Assembly: GCA_013396655.1 (NCBI GenBank)
Contig: WBMV01006674.1
Span: 558,224 to 622,223 of the forward strand
DNA from: Campylorhamphus procurvoides
Lineage: Eukaryota > Chordata > Aves > Passeriformes > Dendrocolaptidae
Direction of reading: 5' to 3'
Length of the DNA: 64,000 bases
Below, piece after piece: positions 53,131-64,000 of this stretch. The first letter of the stretch is position 1. Each line of letters opens with the position of its first letter. Below the pieces are notes generated by a model. It made no database searches. It had not been told where the DNA came from and was given only the letters and a program-made list of their open reading frames with translations. Both the position numbers and the translations under genes were made by a program.

Positions 53131-54830
53131 GTATGGATTTGAGATTTTTATTTCTCAGACTAACTTCCCTCACCTGAAAGGAAAAGTGTATTTGTCTGTC
53201 TGTCAGTGCTGGAGAATCATGAGTGCCTTGTATAAAGGGTGATGAATGTGAGATGTGTCTGTAACTGCCTGCTACTGTGCAGAATGCTCAAATTACTGAA
53301 AAGGAGACATAGAGCATTGTGTCAGCAAGGCATCAACCCTGAGGCAATTAGCCTTACTAAGGAGAAAGGGTGATTAATTACTACTGTAGTGTTCTGCTCA
53401 TGCTGTTCCAGGGTCTGTGGTAACCTCTACAGCACTGTGCTGGGATATGGGGACATGCCAGGTTGGGTCAGTGCAATTTTAATGCCTCTCCCTTGAGCTC
53501 AGGTGTGTGATAGGGATGTGCTGATAAAATCAGAATGCAGTAAGAGCCAAAAGTTGTAAGCACTGAAGTTAACTGAAGCTGACAGCAATCTTGCCTTTGA
53601 AGTCGGTGGTGGGGTCCCAGTGGGCTTTACTCCACATGACAGAAATTCTTGTCAGATTGCTAGGAACTGTGATCGTTACCCTCCCAGCTGTGGTCAGGGC
53701 CTTCCTAAGTTCTGCCCAACAAGAGATAAATGATAATTGTTTTCTTCTAGTCAAGCTAGGGAAGATGCACCCAACTTCCTACATGCATAAAAGCAGTATC
53801 TTTACAGCAGTTAAATTACAAACAATTCAATTAGAAGTGTTTCTTAGACAAAAAAAGGTGACTTAATATGACATTGTGTTGACATCTTACTAAACTGAGT
53901 GCTGTTAGCCTGCCACACAGAAGGAGCTATAAATGCCCTAACAAAGGTGCCATCTTTTTTGTAGAAAATCTCTAAGAACTTCTCTTTTAGTTTAGCTGTT
54001 TACTGCCTGTAACTAATCCTCGCTTCCTGAAATCAATGGGGAATCTAATGTTCCCTCAGTGGTAGCAGAATTGAACTCCTGATAACTAGGCAACAGCAAC
54101 AGATTGATTGAGTGGACTGCTGAGTCATTGGAAAGAAGAAAGAGATGAACAGACATCAGTTTAATAAGCAAAATGGAACACACTCTTTGTTTTATAGAAT
54201 ATGTTCTCCAATGTGAGAATCACAGAGAGGCTTCCACTTTATTAAATTGCAGTTTTCAAGGCTTTTTAAAGGGAATAGTGTTCCCTGACAATGTCACTGT
54301 GTACCCTCAAAAGCTGATATTCTGAGTAGTCCTTTCATTTAACCAATTAAATGCTTATTTGAATAACCACAGAGCATTGAAAAATTGTGGGGTTTTTTGT
54401 TGGGTTTTTTTTCAGATAGCGAGCGTGGTATTCCAATTGTTAAAGGCAACTTTGAATCTTTGCAGCCTCATCAGTGAAATAGTAACAAATTTATATTAAT
54501 CTCTGGAAAAGAGTCTTAGCAGAAGCAAACACAAAGCTTGTTGAAACAGGTACAGAGCCTAAGAATTAGGAAAGTGCCTTAGAAAATGCACTCTAGGTTC
54601 AGTGAGCTAAAAGTAGATTTTGAAAAAATCATCTCAGTGGCTAAAAAGGTCTTTATAGAGGGTTGTGTAAAGACAACTTGCATATGATAAACTGTTAGAT
54701 TCTTACAGCTAAATAATAGACATTTTAGACGCCTTGAGCTTAGTTACACAAGAATTGAGTGATGATGAATGAGCCATTCTACCAACTTCATAAACAAAAA
54801 CCATTTATTTCTCTTTACATATTTTATAGA

Positions 54831-54858
54831 TGTATATATTATATAATATAATCTATCT
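54831..54858. repeat. AT-only low-complexity tract
   Basis: TATATATTATATAATATAAT-type sequence in intron 2, with no further structure seen. Confidence 0.6.
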
Positions 54859-57047
54859 AATACTATCAGAAAACAAAATTTCTACACCTGCAAAAATTAA
54901 TACCATTCACCATTATGCATGTAAACCTTTTCTTAAAAAAAAATCTTCAAATATAAAAGGACCAGTAACAAATTTTCTCATTTAGGAAGAGTGGGAAGAT
55001 TGACATATTTATGTTGCAAGTACTTAAGGTTGTTCAATATGTGGCTTCTCTTTTCAGTTACTTACATTAAGCCCTAGGCAAATATTTAGACTGTAACTCT
55101 TTTTTCGGCTGGTTAAAGAGGTATTGGAAAATTCAGAAAATAATTACTTCTATATTTAAAAAAAAAATTAGAAAAGCATGGGATATTTTGGTCATTTTAC
55201 GTTGTTAGACATTTCCAAGCACTGCAGCAAGAGCTTGGAGGATATCTGAGCTGTGTCGTGCCATTAATCAGGGATGCTCTTCTGGTATGTCCTTCATGTA
55301 CACTGGAGTTTATGGAAGGCTGCTTTATTGAACAGCATATTTTTTACTGAGTGTATTTGAGCCTGAGATAGCTGAGAGAAGACAGAAATTTTTCTGTTAG
55401 TGCTCCCTCCCATGGTTTATTTTCTCTTATTGTCAGTGCAAGATGTGAGAGTGTGGTGACTACATTTTTATTTCCTTTATTAACACCTACATAGACTAGA
55501 GGAGAAAAGTTGTTGACATTACAAGAGAATGCACGGCAGTCACTTGGAAGTAATGAGAAAAGTGGGAGGGAAGCAGACTAGGTGTGAGCTGCAGGTAGGA
55601 GTAATCAAAATGGGATGCGGAGGCAGGCTTTGTGTAAGTATGCAAATTCTGGAAGAGCCTGCTTATTATATATACAGAGATTCAGATCTGCAGTGTGGTG
55701 TGCTCATTCTATAATGCAAGATCTGAGCCTAAATTTGATTCATCAGAAAACCTCATAAAAGAGATTAAGGTTGACTCCTGTGGTCCTGTAAATATCATAA
55801 TGGAGGAGCTTTGGAAAATAAAAATGTTCTTTTCCAGTCTATGGAATTATGAAAACCTAACTGTCCAATGTGTTTGATTGTTAAAATATGTCGCAGAGAA
55901 ACTCAATATTGGGCTGAGTGTGGGTGAAAAGATTGGAGATATAATCTGCACTGTATTGACTGAATGTGACTTGTCCCTTTTACAAGTAGGAATTCTTTAA
56001 CTACGGTAGCAGGAGGTCCCTTTGATGGCCAATTAGCCTTTAAAAGTATGAGATACGTTATTAGATGACATACATTCCAATCTAATGTGTAGAAATCTGT
56101 CTAATGGCTGTAATTAATTGTATTTATGGGAACCTATTTAGTAAATCAACCCACCAGTTCAAATCTCCACACTATATTCCATAGAAATAAAAATTTTTTG
56201 AAAGTGACTGAGTGAATGAAATTTAAATAGAAGTACTTTAGCATTTTGCAAGGATGCTGTGTCAGGAAATGGTGATTAATGGTTCTCACTTATCTAAATA
56301 TAAGTACCACCAACTGAATTATTCCGTCTGGCACTAGGCAGGAATACGTATTAGCACTGAAAATAATGGAAATAACTGAAGTATGTAATGGCCTCAGTAT
56401 TTCCTTTTCACCTGAAGACCCTTAAACCAGAAAACTAGTTAACCAAAGTCTGGCCACACTAAAAGTCAATTTGAAAAAAAAATTAATTGTGCTTTAAAAT
56501 TACTTATTTCAAAAGCTCTCTAACTACATAAAGATTAATTAGCCCTCTATAACCTTGTCATCAGGCAAAACATGGACAATTATACCATTTAGTCCTTTAC
56601 CATTCCAAGTGTTCTTGTCGTTTATTCAAAGCTGTTGCTATCTTATAGTCTTCTCATTTCCAGGGGGATAGTGAAGTAAATGAAGGGGAAGGCTGTGAAA
56701 CTGAATACACAGCTGAGCTACTGAGTAGTTATATTCGCATGCAACATAAAACTAGACAACCTGAATTAATAAAGTTATTTTAATTGTTGTAAGTCAGTAA
56801 AAGGAAGTTATAAGAACTAAGATGAGGTGAATTTCTGGTCTGACAAGAAATCTTAAAGACCTGTGGGCAGAGAAGATAGAATAAATAGTTGGGCAGAACA
56901 CAGTGGATAATCAACAACAAAGTGTGACATGCCTTAGCAGCTTATGGGAATTTCATTTACTGCTAACATCTGATAATTGGTGCATAAGCATCAGAAGAAT
57001 AATAATGCAGCTTGATAAACACATGCATCTCCTGATGACCGAAGTTT

Positions 57048-57385
57048 TCACAGAAGCACAGAAGATGCAGAGTTGGAAGGTACCCACAAGGATCAACAAG
57101 TCCAGTCTTTAACCCTGGACAGGATCATCCCCAAGGGTCACACCATGTGCCTGAGAGTATCATCCAGACACTTGAACTCTGCCAGGCTTGGTGCTTTGAC
57201 CACTTCCCTTGGGAGCCTGTTCCAGTGCCCAACCACCTTCTGGGTAAAGCAACTTTTTCTCATATCTAACCTAAACCTCCCCTGGCACAACTTCAGGCCA
57301 TTCCATAGTGTCTGGTCACTGGTCACCACAGAGAAGGGATTGATGCCAGCTCCTCCTTCTGCCCTCACAAGAAGGTTGTAGACTG
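57048..57385 (-). mobile_element. CR1 LINE 3' fragment (~340 bp), antisense, in intron 2
   Basis: TCACAGAAGCACAGAAGATG, TTGGAAGGTACCCACAAGGA, CCTGTTCCAGTGCCCAACCA, CTAACCTAAACCTCCCCTGG and GGTCACCACAGAGAAGGGA appear in antisense CR1 order. It is the longest of the three related copies (with 4721 and 27745) and lies opposite to LIN7A transcription. Confidence 0.95.
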
Positions 57386-60300
57386 TAATGTTCTTTCAGG
57401 TTGATTCCCCAGTTTCTGTTTCTCTGTGTTAAATATGTAATTGTCAGGTGTATCTCACTTTTCTTCCAGGCTGTCTTTGCTACTCAGTTTTCCATTTCAA
57501 GATTGAATGTAATGTTTTCTTTGTGGATATTACTTGGAAGAAAATCTGACCAATAAATACCTATCCTGAAACATTTATCAATACCAAAATTAATCAGATC
57601 AAAATGTTTCCATAAAAATGTGATGTGGCAACCAGATACAAAAAAGTAACCATTATTTTACTCTGTTATCTTATGACTCCCACCAAAATATCAGGTCATC
57701 ACAGAGAGCACTTTTACAGGATGGAGTCACTAACAAGGGAGCAGCAGCCAACACAATGTACTCTGATCTTTGGCATTTTGTATGAAATGTGTCAGTGGAA
57801 AACCTGTTGTCTCTGAAAATAGTTAGTTCCTACCTCAGTAGTTTAAAACTTTAAGCTTGCTATAAAATTAGCTTATAGACAGAGCATCCTGAACATTTAA
57901 AGACCACTGTTGACTTAAAGGCATAAAAAGGTGGTGGCAGAACACTAACCCATTTCTTATGAGGTCTGGATGCTCTCCATGTACTTTAGAAATATATTTG
58001 ATTGTGTTGTATAGTATTAAAATAATAGTTTGGCTATATGTTAGTTAGGATAGTTCAGTAAGCCTAGTTGGTATACTGGAATGATTTCCTTTAATTAATA
58101 ATTGTCATTTCCATGCCTTAGCAATCTGAATGCCTGAAGTCTCAGCGCTGTTGACACACAATGTGTTATTATCTGGTCATTTCCTCAAGCCATCCACCTG
58201 GGCTTTTCATTATTAACCCTGATATATGTCTTTGCAAATATTAAGGAACGAGAAAAAGGCTGCTGGGTGGTGAAAACTGAGTCTGATGGTACTGTGCTCA
58301 CATTACTTTACTGTGATGTAGTGAGTGACAGCAGAAGGCTCGCTGGAACCCTTAGATGCTCATTCACTTCAGATATCCCAGTATGGTGGTGTACTCTATT
58401 TTTAAAAGGGTGTACTAAATATAACAACCTGGGTATTAGCTGGACTCAGGCAAAAATTCTGATTAATTCTTTTCTTCAATTATTAATTTAGGATTTTAAT
58501 GTAGGAATCATTTACAGACCTGCTTTCATTATGTTTCAAGAATCTCAAAATGTGGCTATTCATTTTGGATCATAATGCTGTGTTCCTCCACCTCCCAGAC
58601 CTAGCCTCTGAAAGCAGAATTTCATTGTTTTCTGCCTCATGAATCCTTGTAAAAATAGTTACCAGGCCAAACTCTTGGTTGGCAACAAGGTAAGACCCAG
58701 AGTCCTGCTCTGTGTTATGCTTTATTTTCACTGGAAGCTGAATACTTGTCACAGGAAGAGAAATGCAGTTCCAGTCAATCTTTCATCTCCACAGGCAAGC
58801 CCAGTTTTTGAAGTTTTTAAATTATAAGATGCAACCTTGGAAAAAAAAAATGTATTGAGAAGACTTTCTGCTATAATTCACAGCACAGAGCTGTGATTAA
58901 GGCTCAGTAGGACGCCTGATATCTGAAGGCCCCTACTGTCACATTTACCTATGCAAACCAAAGTGTTGGTCAGGACTGAGCAGATAATAAGGCAATTAGT
59001 AAACAAAAGGGCAATAGGACAACTCACAGGAGTAAAGTGAGCAAGATTTATCAGCTCATATTTGTAACAAAAGCAGTGTGGTTATATTAGCATGATGCCT
59101 CATTAGACTGGCTGGGAAGCAAAATTCTCCTTAAGCTAATCTAATACCTTGTTGTAACTTGTTCTGGTGTTCCAGATATCTTATTCAGAATTACTGCGCC
59201 ATTAATTTAGTAGCAGCAGTCATGCAGTAGCAAATATGGAATTGTGCAAATTGACCAATTTCATTCAGATTTTTGCATGCTTATGCATTGATTGATTTGT
59301 AACTTTTTATTAAAATTTGCATTCCTGGATACTAATTGTAAAGTTTCAGCATTTTATCTTTATTTTAGGTACTGGAGTGCATTACAATGTCAGCCAAACC
59401 AGTTCAATTTACCCGAATTCTGAGGCTGTCTAGCATTTGCAAGAATCTTTTACTGTACCTTTCCATCCCTTTTTCATTACCATTATCCCGGCAATGAAAA
59501 GCCACATAAAATAATTATATGTTTCCACTATATGAGTACCTTCATCACTGTTTGGAAAGGGCATTACTTAGCTTCATTCAAATACGATGATATGTCTAAG
59601 TAGTAACATTTTCATGTTTAACAGGGTTTTCTTTTCTGTCTTGTGGTTGCAAGTAGTGTATCTATAATGATGAGCTGAGAGACTGATTTGTAATGTATGT
59701 AAATTAGATAATAAAAACCCATCAGATTTCTAAAGATGAGCTTGCTGCTTTTTGTCTTGCCACCATGCTGAATTAAGCTTTGAGAAAATTCAACAGAAAA
59801 GCTTAAGTTAGCAGTAAACACAGATTTTTTTTTTAATTACTCTATTGTGTTATTTTTAATAGGGTGAAGGCAATCAGAAATTACTCAGATTTTGACAAAC
59901 AGTGAAGTTTCATTTGCCACTTTACTATAACTGACCGAAGCATTACTCTCTAGTTTGCAAGCACTGAATGGCATGAATGAGAACTTTTGGAAATTATTAC
60001 CTTGTCCCACAGCAGATGGCCTTCATTAATGGAAATTATATGAATTTATCAAGCTGCCCAAACATTATCTGAGAGAAGCCATTATTTAGTCTTTGTGCAA
60101 TTACTGAGTCCTTACCACTTTCACAACTTCACTGTAGGAGATTTGAAGCAGCTACTATTGTCACCTTTTCTGGTTTTAGGTGCCTGGAGCTAAATACATC
60201 AATTTCACAGATAAAAGTACCCCAGAATCTGTGTCCAGGCCATATCGTTGGTCTTTAATCACTGCTTTCTCCCACTGGTTTTGATTAAAGATCAGTTTTC

Positions 60301-61477
60301 AGAGTCAGCTGATGGCTATATATCTAACTGTATTTGTGCTCTGCTTGCATAGTTGTGCCTTTCACAACAGATAAATAAATATATTAGTGCTGCAAGAGTC
60401 CTGCAATGTATAGAATCAAAACAATGACATACTTTTGTTCATGTTACAGTTTGTTTGGGTAGCTGTATCGTACTCACTAAAACTCTCGTGAGTGGTGCTC
60501 AGGTGATGTTCTTATCTTGCCACAGAGCTGCAGTGGCATGTGGTGCAGGAGGTGATTCCAGTGGAACATGTGTGGTACATCTCAGCATTTTTTTTTTCCC
60601 TCACATTATCACTTCAGTTTATTGTTGCAGTACTCTGATTACATAACACTTTTAAGAATAAACAGAATAACATTTGCTACAGTTCATCTCAAGCCTGCTT
60701 CTTCCTCTTGAGAGAAATCAGCAGCAAGGTGAACTACCAAGTAATATTTATGCTGACAGGCTGTTGGAAGCCACTACGCCAATGTTTCTGCTTTGATGGA
60801 TCCTCAGTATCCCTCTGCTGCTGCTTAAATGATGTCACTGATGAGACTCCTGAGAAATGCTGCTCAATCTCCATTTTTTAATTGTGCCTTCAGAAAAGAA
60901 AAGAAATTGTAAAACTGTTTTAAAACTCCATTTTAACAACATTTTTGTTGAGATTTAAAACAAGAAACATCAGCAGTTGTCTTGTTTCATCCAGGTGCTC
61001 ATTTTGGCAAGGTTTTGGCAAATCTGTTAAAGTTTGGAATGTGGCTGTTGCATAAGTCAGCCCCAACAGCATATACAGACTTACTCATAAAGCGGAGGAA
61101 ATTAGCATTTATTAATACTTGGCATTTTTTTAACTCAAAAGTAACTGGCAGTGAGGTCCAAGAGAGAGTTTTAAATTACAAGCTATGAATTCCAAGAGGT
61201 CTTACAGGAATTAACTAATCACACATGTTCATATTCCTTTTTATCCCAGTATACTGCAGTAGAAGCAGCGGAAGAGACTTTTAGTGCAGTATTTTGCTAA
61301 GGTTTAGTGATCGTAAAGGCTACAATTTCTGAAACAATTGTAGCACTGCTTTAAAAGAGGCCAGATCATGGCTGCCATTTGTGAGAAATGTATCTCAGTA
61401 GACTGTGTCATAGTTGGGTGGCATCAACCCTCTTGTCTGTGTGTGTTGGGGCAGGGGCCGTGGACTGGCCTGCAGCC

Positions 61478-61605
61478 TCATGGCCGTGTCCAAAGGCACA
61501 GGGTCTGCAGCCAGCGTGGCTGAGTGCATGGAGCACTCATGGCCATGTCCAAAGGCACACGCTCTGCAGCCAGTGTGGCTGAGTGCATGGAGCAGTCGTG
61601 GCCGT
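61478..61605. repeat. GC-rich 59-bp minisatellite (~2.2 copies)
   Basis: Unit 1 (61478-61536) and unit 2 (61537-61595) align base for base with few substitutions; each starts CATGGCC and ends TGGAGCA(C/G)T. A third, partial unit starts at 61596 and diverges after about 10 bases. The surrounding 61440-61780 is GC-rich and unlike the AT-rich intron. Open frames on both strands result from the repeat and composition rather than a recognised gene. Confidence 0.88.
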
Positions 61606-61858
61606 GTTGGCAGCCACATGGCTGGGCTGTCAATGGAGGAAGGGCTGTCTGGCAGCCCATCCACACCACGCCACTGCCCCTCTGACTGCCTGCAGCACCC
61701 CTCACTGCAGCTGGGAGGGCACTTGGTGCTCAGGGAACTGCCTGTCCCACCTGGAAGGGGTGGCCACAGTAGCCAAGCCGTATAACCAGATGTGCAGGGT
61801 CTCCGTTTTATTTGGCCTTCTGCCCTGAGGTCTGGCAACATGTCAGTCTTGGCAGTAA

Positions 61859-61971
61859 CTTTTTCTCTCCTCTCTCTCTCTCTCCTTCTCTTTTTCTTCC
61901 TTCCTTCCTTCCTTCCTTCCTTCTTTCTTTACTCTTAATCTCTTTTCTTCCTTTACTCTTTTCTTTCTCTT
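61859..61971. repeat. Polypyrimidine tract with (CT)n and (TTCC)n
   Basis: About 113 bases, almost all C and T on the + strand. They begin with CT dinucleotides (about 61866-61884), then TTCC tetranucleotides (about 61896-61922), then a degenerate tail. It lies 250 bp after the minisatellite. Such tracts can form triplex DNA and are often length-variable. Confidence 0.92.
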
Positions 61972-62164
61972 GTGGGTGACTTAAAACTGGTATCTCACAA
62001 AGTTGTATGGGGCTGCTGTCAGCTGGTTCTCTAGTGTAATGGCTTTCCTTGGTTGTGTGTTATTCCTATAAACCCTTTTGCCAAAACACCTGTTTTCTCA
62101 CTAAATTAAATTCTCTTAGAGAAAGTGTGGCACCATTTTCGCTGAACATGAACATAACGAATTA

Positions 62165-62204
62165 AAGACTTTTCAAAAATTTATTGGGAAAACTGAAAAG
62201 TCTT
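62165..62204. repeat. Perfect 11-bp inverted repeat, 18-base loop
   Basis: AAGACTTTTCA (62165-62175) pairs with TGAAAAGTCTT (62194-62204). It is too short for a typical miRNA precursor. It could be a chance hairpin or the trace of a small inverted duplication. Confidence 0.7.
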
Positions 62205-64000
62205 AAGTATAAGTAATATTCCCAGTTAAGCATGAGGCTTCGAAACTGGAGTGTTACACCATTAACTTAGAGCAGAGTATATAGAACAGCATGTAAGGGA
62301 TATGAAATAAACTAAGTAAGTCAGTTAGATTTTTCTTGTTCCTTATACAAGTAGTTTTTATTTGCAAATAAAAGTCTATTTTTCCTTATTCTTAAAAGCA
62401 TGCAAAGCAACTTCCTATTGACTTTACAGTGTCAGTGATGATTCCAGGCAGAATTGGTATTGGAGGGAAGAAGAGGAGGCACACAGAGGTCTTGTGTGTC
62501 CTAACAGCAACACCAGGAGTGTTTCAATTGACTCACCCAGTATGTGCAGAGGATGTGACAGCATGCATTTTCTGGTACATCTGCTACATTTTTCTGCTTG
62601 CGCATAAGGGAGCAAAGAGATTCTGGCTGCTGTCTGTAACCCCTGTTGGGTTGTTTCTTGGACAGATGCACCATCATATGGCAAGAACTCAGACCAAAAT
62701 TTGTGTCAGCTTTCAGACACCACTACAGATACTGTCAGAGCTGAGTACACACCACCCTTTTCCGCACAAAAAAAAATGAAAAAAATGCCATTTTAACTTG
62801 AGCCTTCATAAAGCATTTCACCCTAAATTAAAATACTATACCCTTGCAGTGATTATACTTAATTTATTTTTAACAATGTTTCAGGCCTATGCTGTTTTTC
62901 TCCTACTGCCTAAGGACAGCTTAATAATGCATCAAGATTCAGATCGGTTTTTTCACTTTGGTAAAACTGACCTAGTTTCTTCCATAATCCCCACCCCCAA
63001 AGAAGGGAACTTAAATAAAATATCCTCAATGAAAAAGCCAGCATTCATAATATTTCTTCCACATGATCTGAAATTAAAACTGTCTCATCTCCTCAGGTTG
63101 TTAAATAAGACTGATTTTTTTTTACAGGTTTGAGTTTTTTAATGGGTTAGCATCACTACTGCATCAGGTGGCAACATCCATGTGGTTACTTTATGAAAGG
63201 GGATTGTTGCAACAATTGTGAAAATGATGCAAAAGTTTGGTATTGAAAATAAACACCAACAGGTTTCCCAATGCAAACATGTAACTGCTCAAAGGCTAAT
63301 GAGAGCTTATCATGTAAAAATATTCAGAATGCCAGCAACCTTGAATGACCACATTCTGTCAGATATAAATAGCTCATTAATACAGACTAGTTGTCACAAA
63401 GCAGCTTTTTCAAATTCAGTTGTCCAAATTCAGTATCTGCAGGCTGTAACTTAATGTAATACAGACCTGTTGGTGCTTCCAATAAGAAGGATGCCTTCTT
63501 GTCAAAGGTACTTTGCAACCATTTCAACTGCCCTGCACTCACAGGGCAACTTGTCCTTCTGACATTGAAGAAGGAAGAACTTTTGTCAGCTTGTGCTCAG
63601 GGCCTGACTGAAGTTTATGTGCCATATATACACTGTGAACATGGGTGTGAGATTGCCTAATTCTGCTTATTTTGGCATTATTCAAACACCTGTCATAGTC
63701 CTATAACAAAATGGGCCTTTGTGATTCATTTGCTCAAGCAATCTTGTTTAAGAAGAATCTAAGTTTAATGTACCCACGAAGCTGTGAGTGTACATGGCAT
63801 CCATGGTATTCTTCCACTACCAGTGATTTTCTGGGTTCTGGGGTTCTGTCCCTCACAAGGACTGCTATTTAAAAAGTCTTCCTAAAGTCTCTTGCTTTCC
63901 AGTCATCCAGAATAGTCTCTTCTGCAGTTTTTTTAATCAACTACCAAAGATAAAAGTAGCTATTAACATGAGGAAAAAACAATGTTAGTATTTTTTGAAT

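Larger units (their letters stand above)
53131..64000 (+). other. LIN7A: LIN7A intron 2, continues beyond window
   Basis: It begins with the GTATGG donor and runs to the window edge without a recognisable next LIN7A exon. I looked for coding sequence continuing as VYQYMHETI and did not find it. The intron is mostly unique AT-rich DNA with one 3' CR1 fragment (57048-57385), a GC-rich minisatellite (61478-61605), a polypyrimidine tract (61859-61971) and an inverted repeat (62165-62204). Mammalian LIN7A introns host miR-617 and miR-618; I saw no basis for calling orthologues here. Confidence 0.7.

Noticed and set aside
61395..61841. Open frames of 123-148 codons on both strands
   Set aside because: They arise from the GC-rich 59-bp tandem repeat, where stop codons are rare in several frames at once; no protein family is recognised.
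53131..64000. Next LIN7A exon or miR-617/miR-618 homologues
   Set aside because: No sequence encoding the VYQYMHETI continuation with an acceptor was found, and those miRNAs are known from mammals.
1..64000. CRISPR arrays, phage or prokaryote-type gene clusters, intact endogenous retrovirus
   Set aside because: No regularly spaced repeats, no dense coding, and no gag/pol/env-like frames were seen; the composition is that of a bird nuclear genome.

Overview
This window is nuclear DNA from a bird, most likely a songbird. The evidence is AT-rich intergenic and intronic DNA sprinkled with 3'-truncated CR1 LINEs, plus one tRNA-Ile-derived SINE with a CR1-like tail (14690-14826), the architecture of the TguSINE1 family described from zebra finch. 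There are no operons, ribosome binding sites, CRISPR arrays or phage-like genes. Only one stretch of protein-coding sequence can be supported: a 119-bp internal exon of LIN7A (53012-53130, + strand), which encodes most of the L27 domain of the LIN-7A/VELI1/MALS-1 scaffold protein.

Layout. Positions 1 to about 33.8 kb are read as DNA upstream of LIN7A. They hold no recognisable exon, but they carry nine CR1 fragments, one SINE, a perfect 50-bp tandem duplication, a 23-bp duplication ending in a palindrome, and a canonical G-quadruplex motif. About 33.83-34.84 kb is a sharply bounded GC- and CpG-rich island interrupted by a 274-bp run of N (34274-34547), with G-quadruplex-type motifs next to the gap on both sides. 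It is the only such island in the window and lies about 18.5 kb upstream of the LIN7A exon on the same strand side. I infer that it is the LIN7A promoter and first-exon region, and that the first coding exon is probably hidden in the N gap. From the island to 53011 is then intron 1. From 53131 to the window end is intron 2, which contains another CR1 copy, a GC-rich 59-bp minisatellite followed by a long polypyrimidine tract, and an 11-bp perfect inverted repeat. The rest of LIN7A (end of L27, linker, PDZ domain, C-terminal tail) lies beyond 64000.

Function. LIN-7A pairs through its L27 domain with CASK and MPP/PALS family proteins, and through its PDZ domain with receptor and channel tails, at synapses and epithelial junctions. 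The window shows one gene fragment and its surroundings, not a multi-gene system. I found no convincing undescribed biological system. The items most worth a second look are the unsequenced CpG-island core, the SINE, and the recent tandem duplications.
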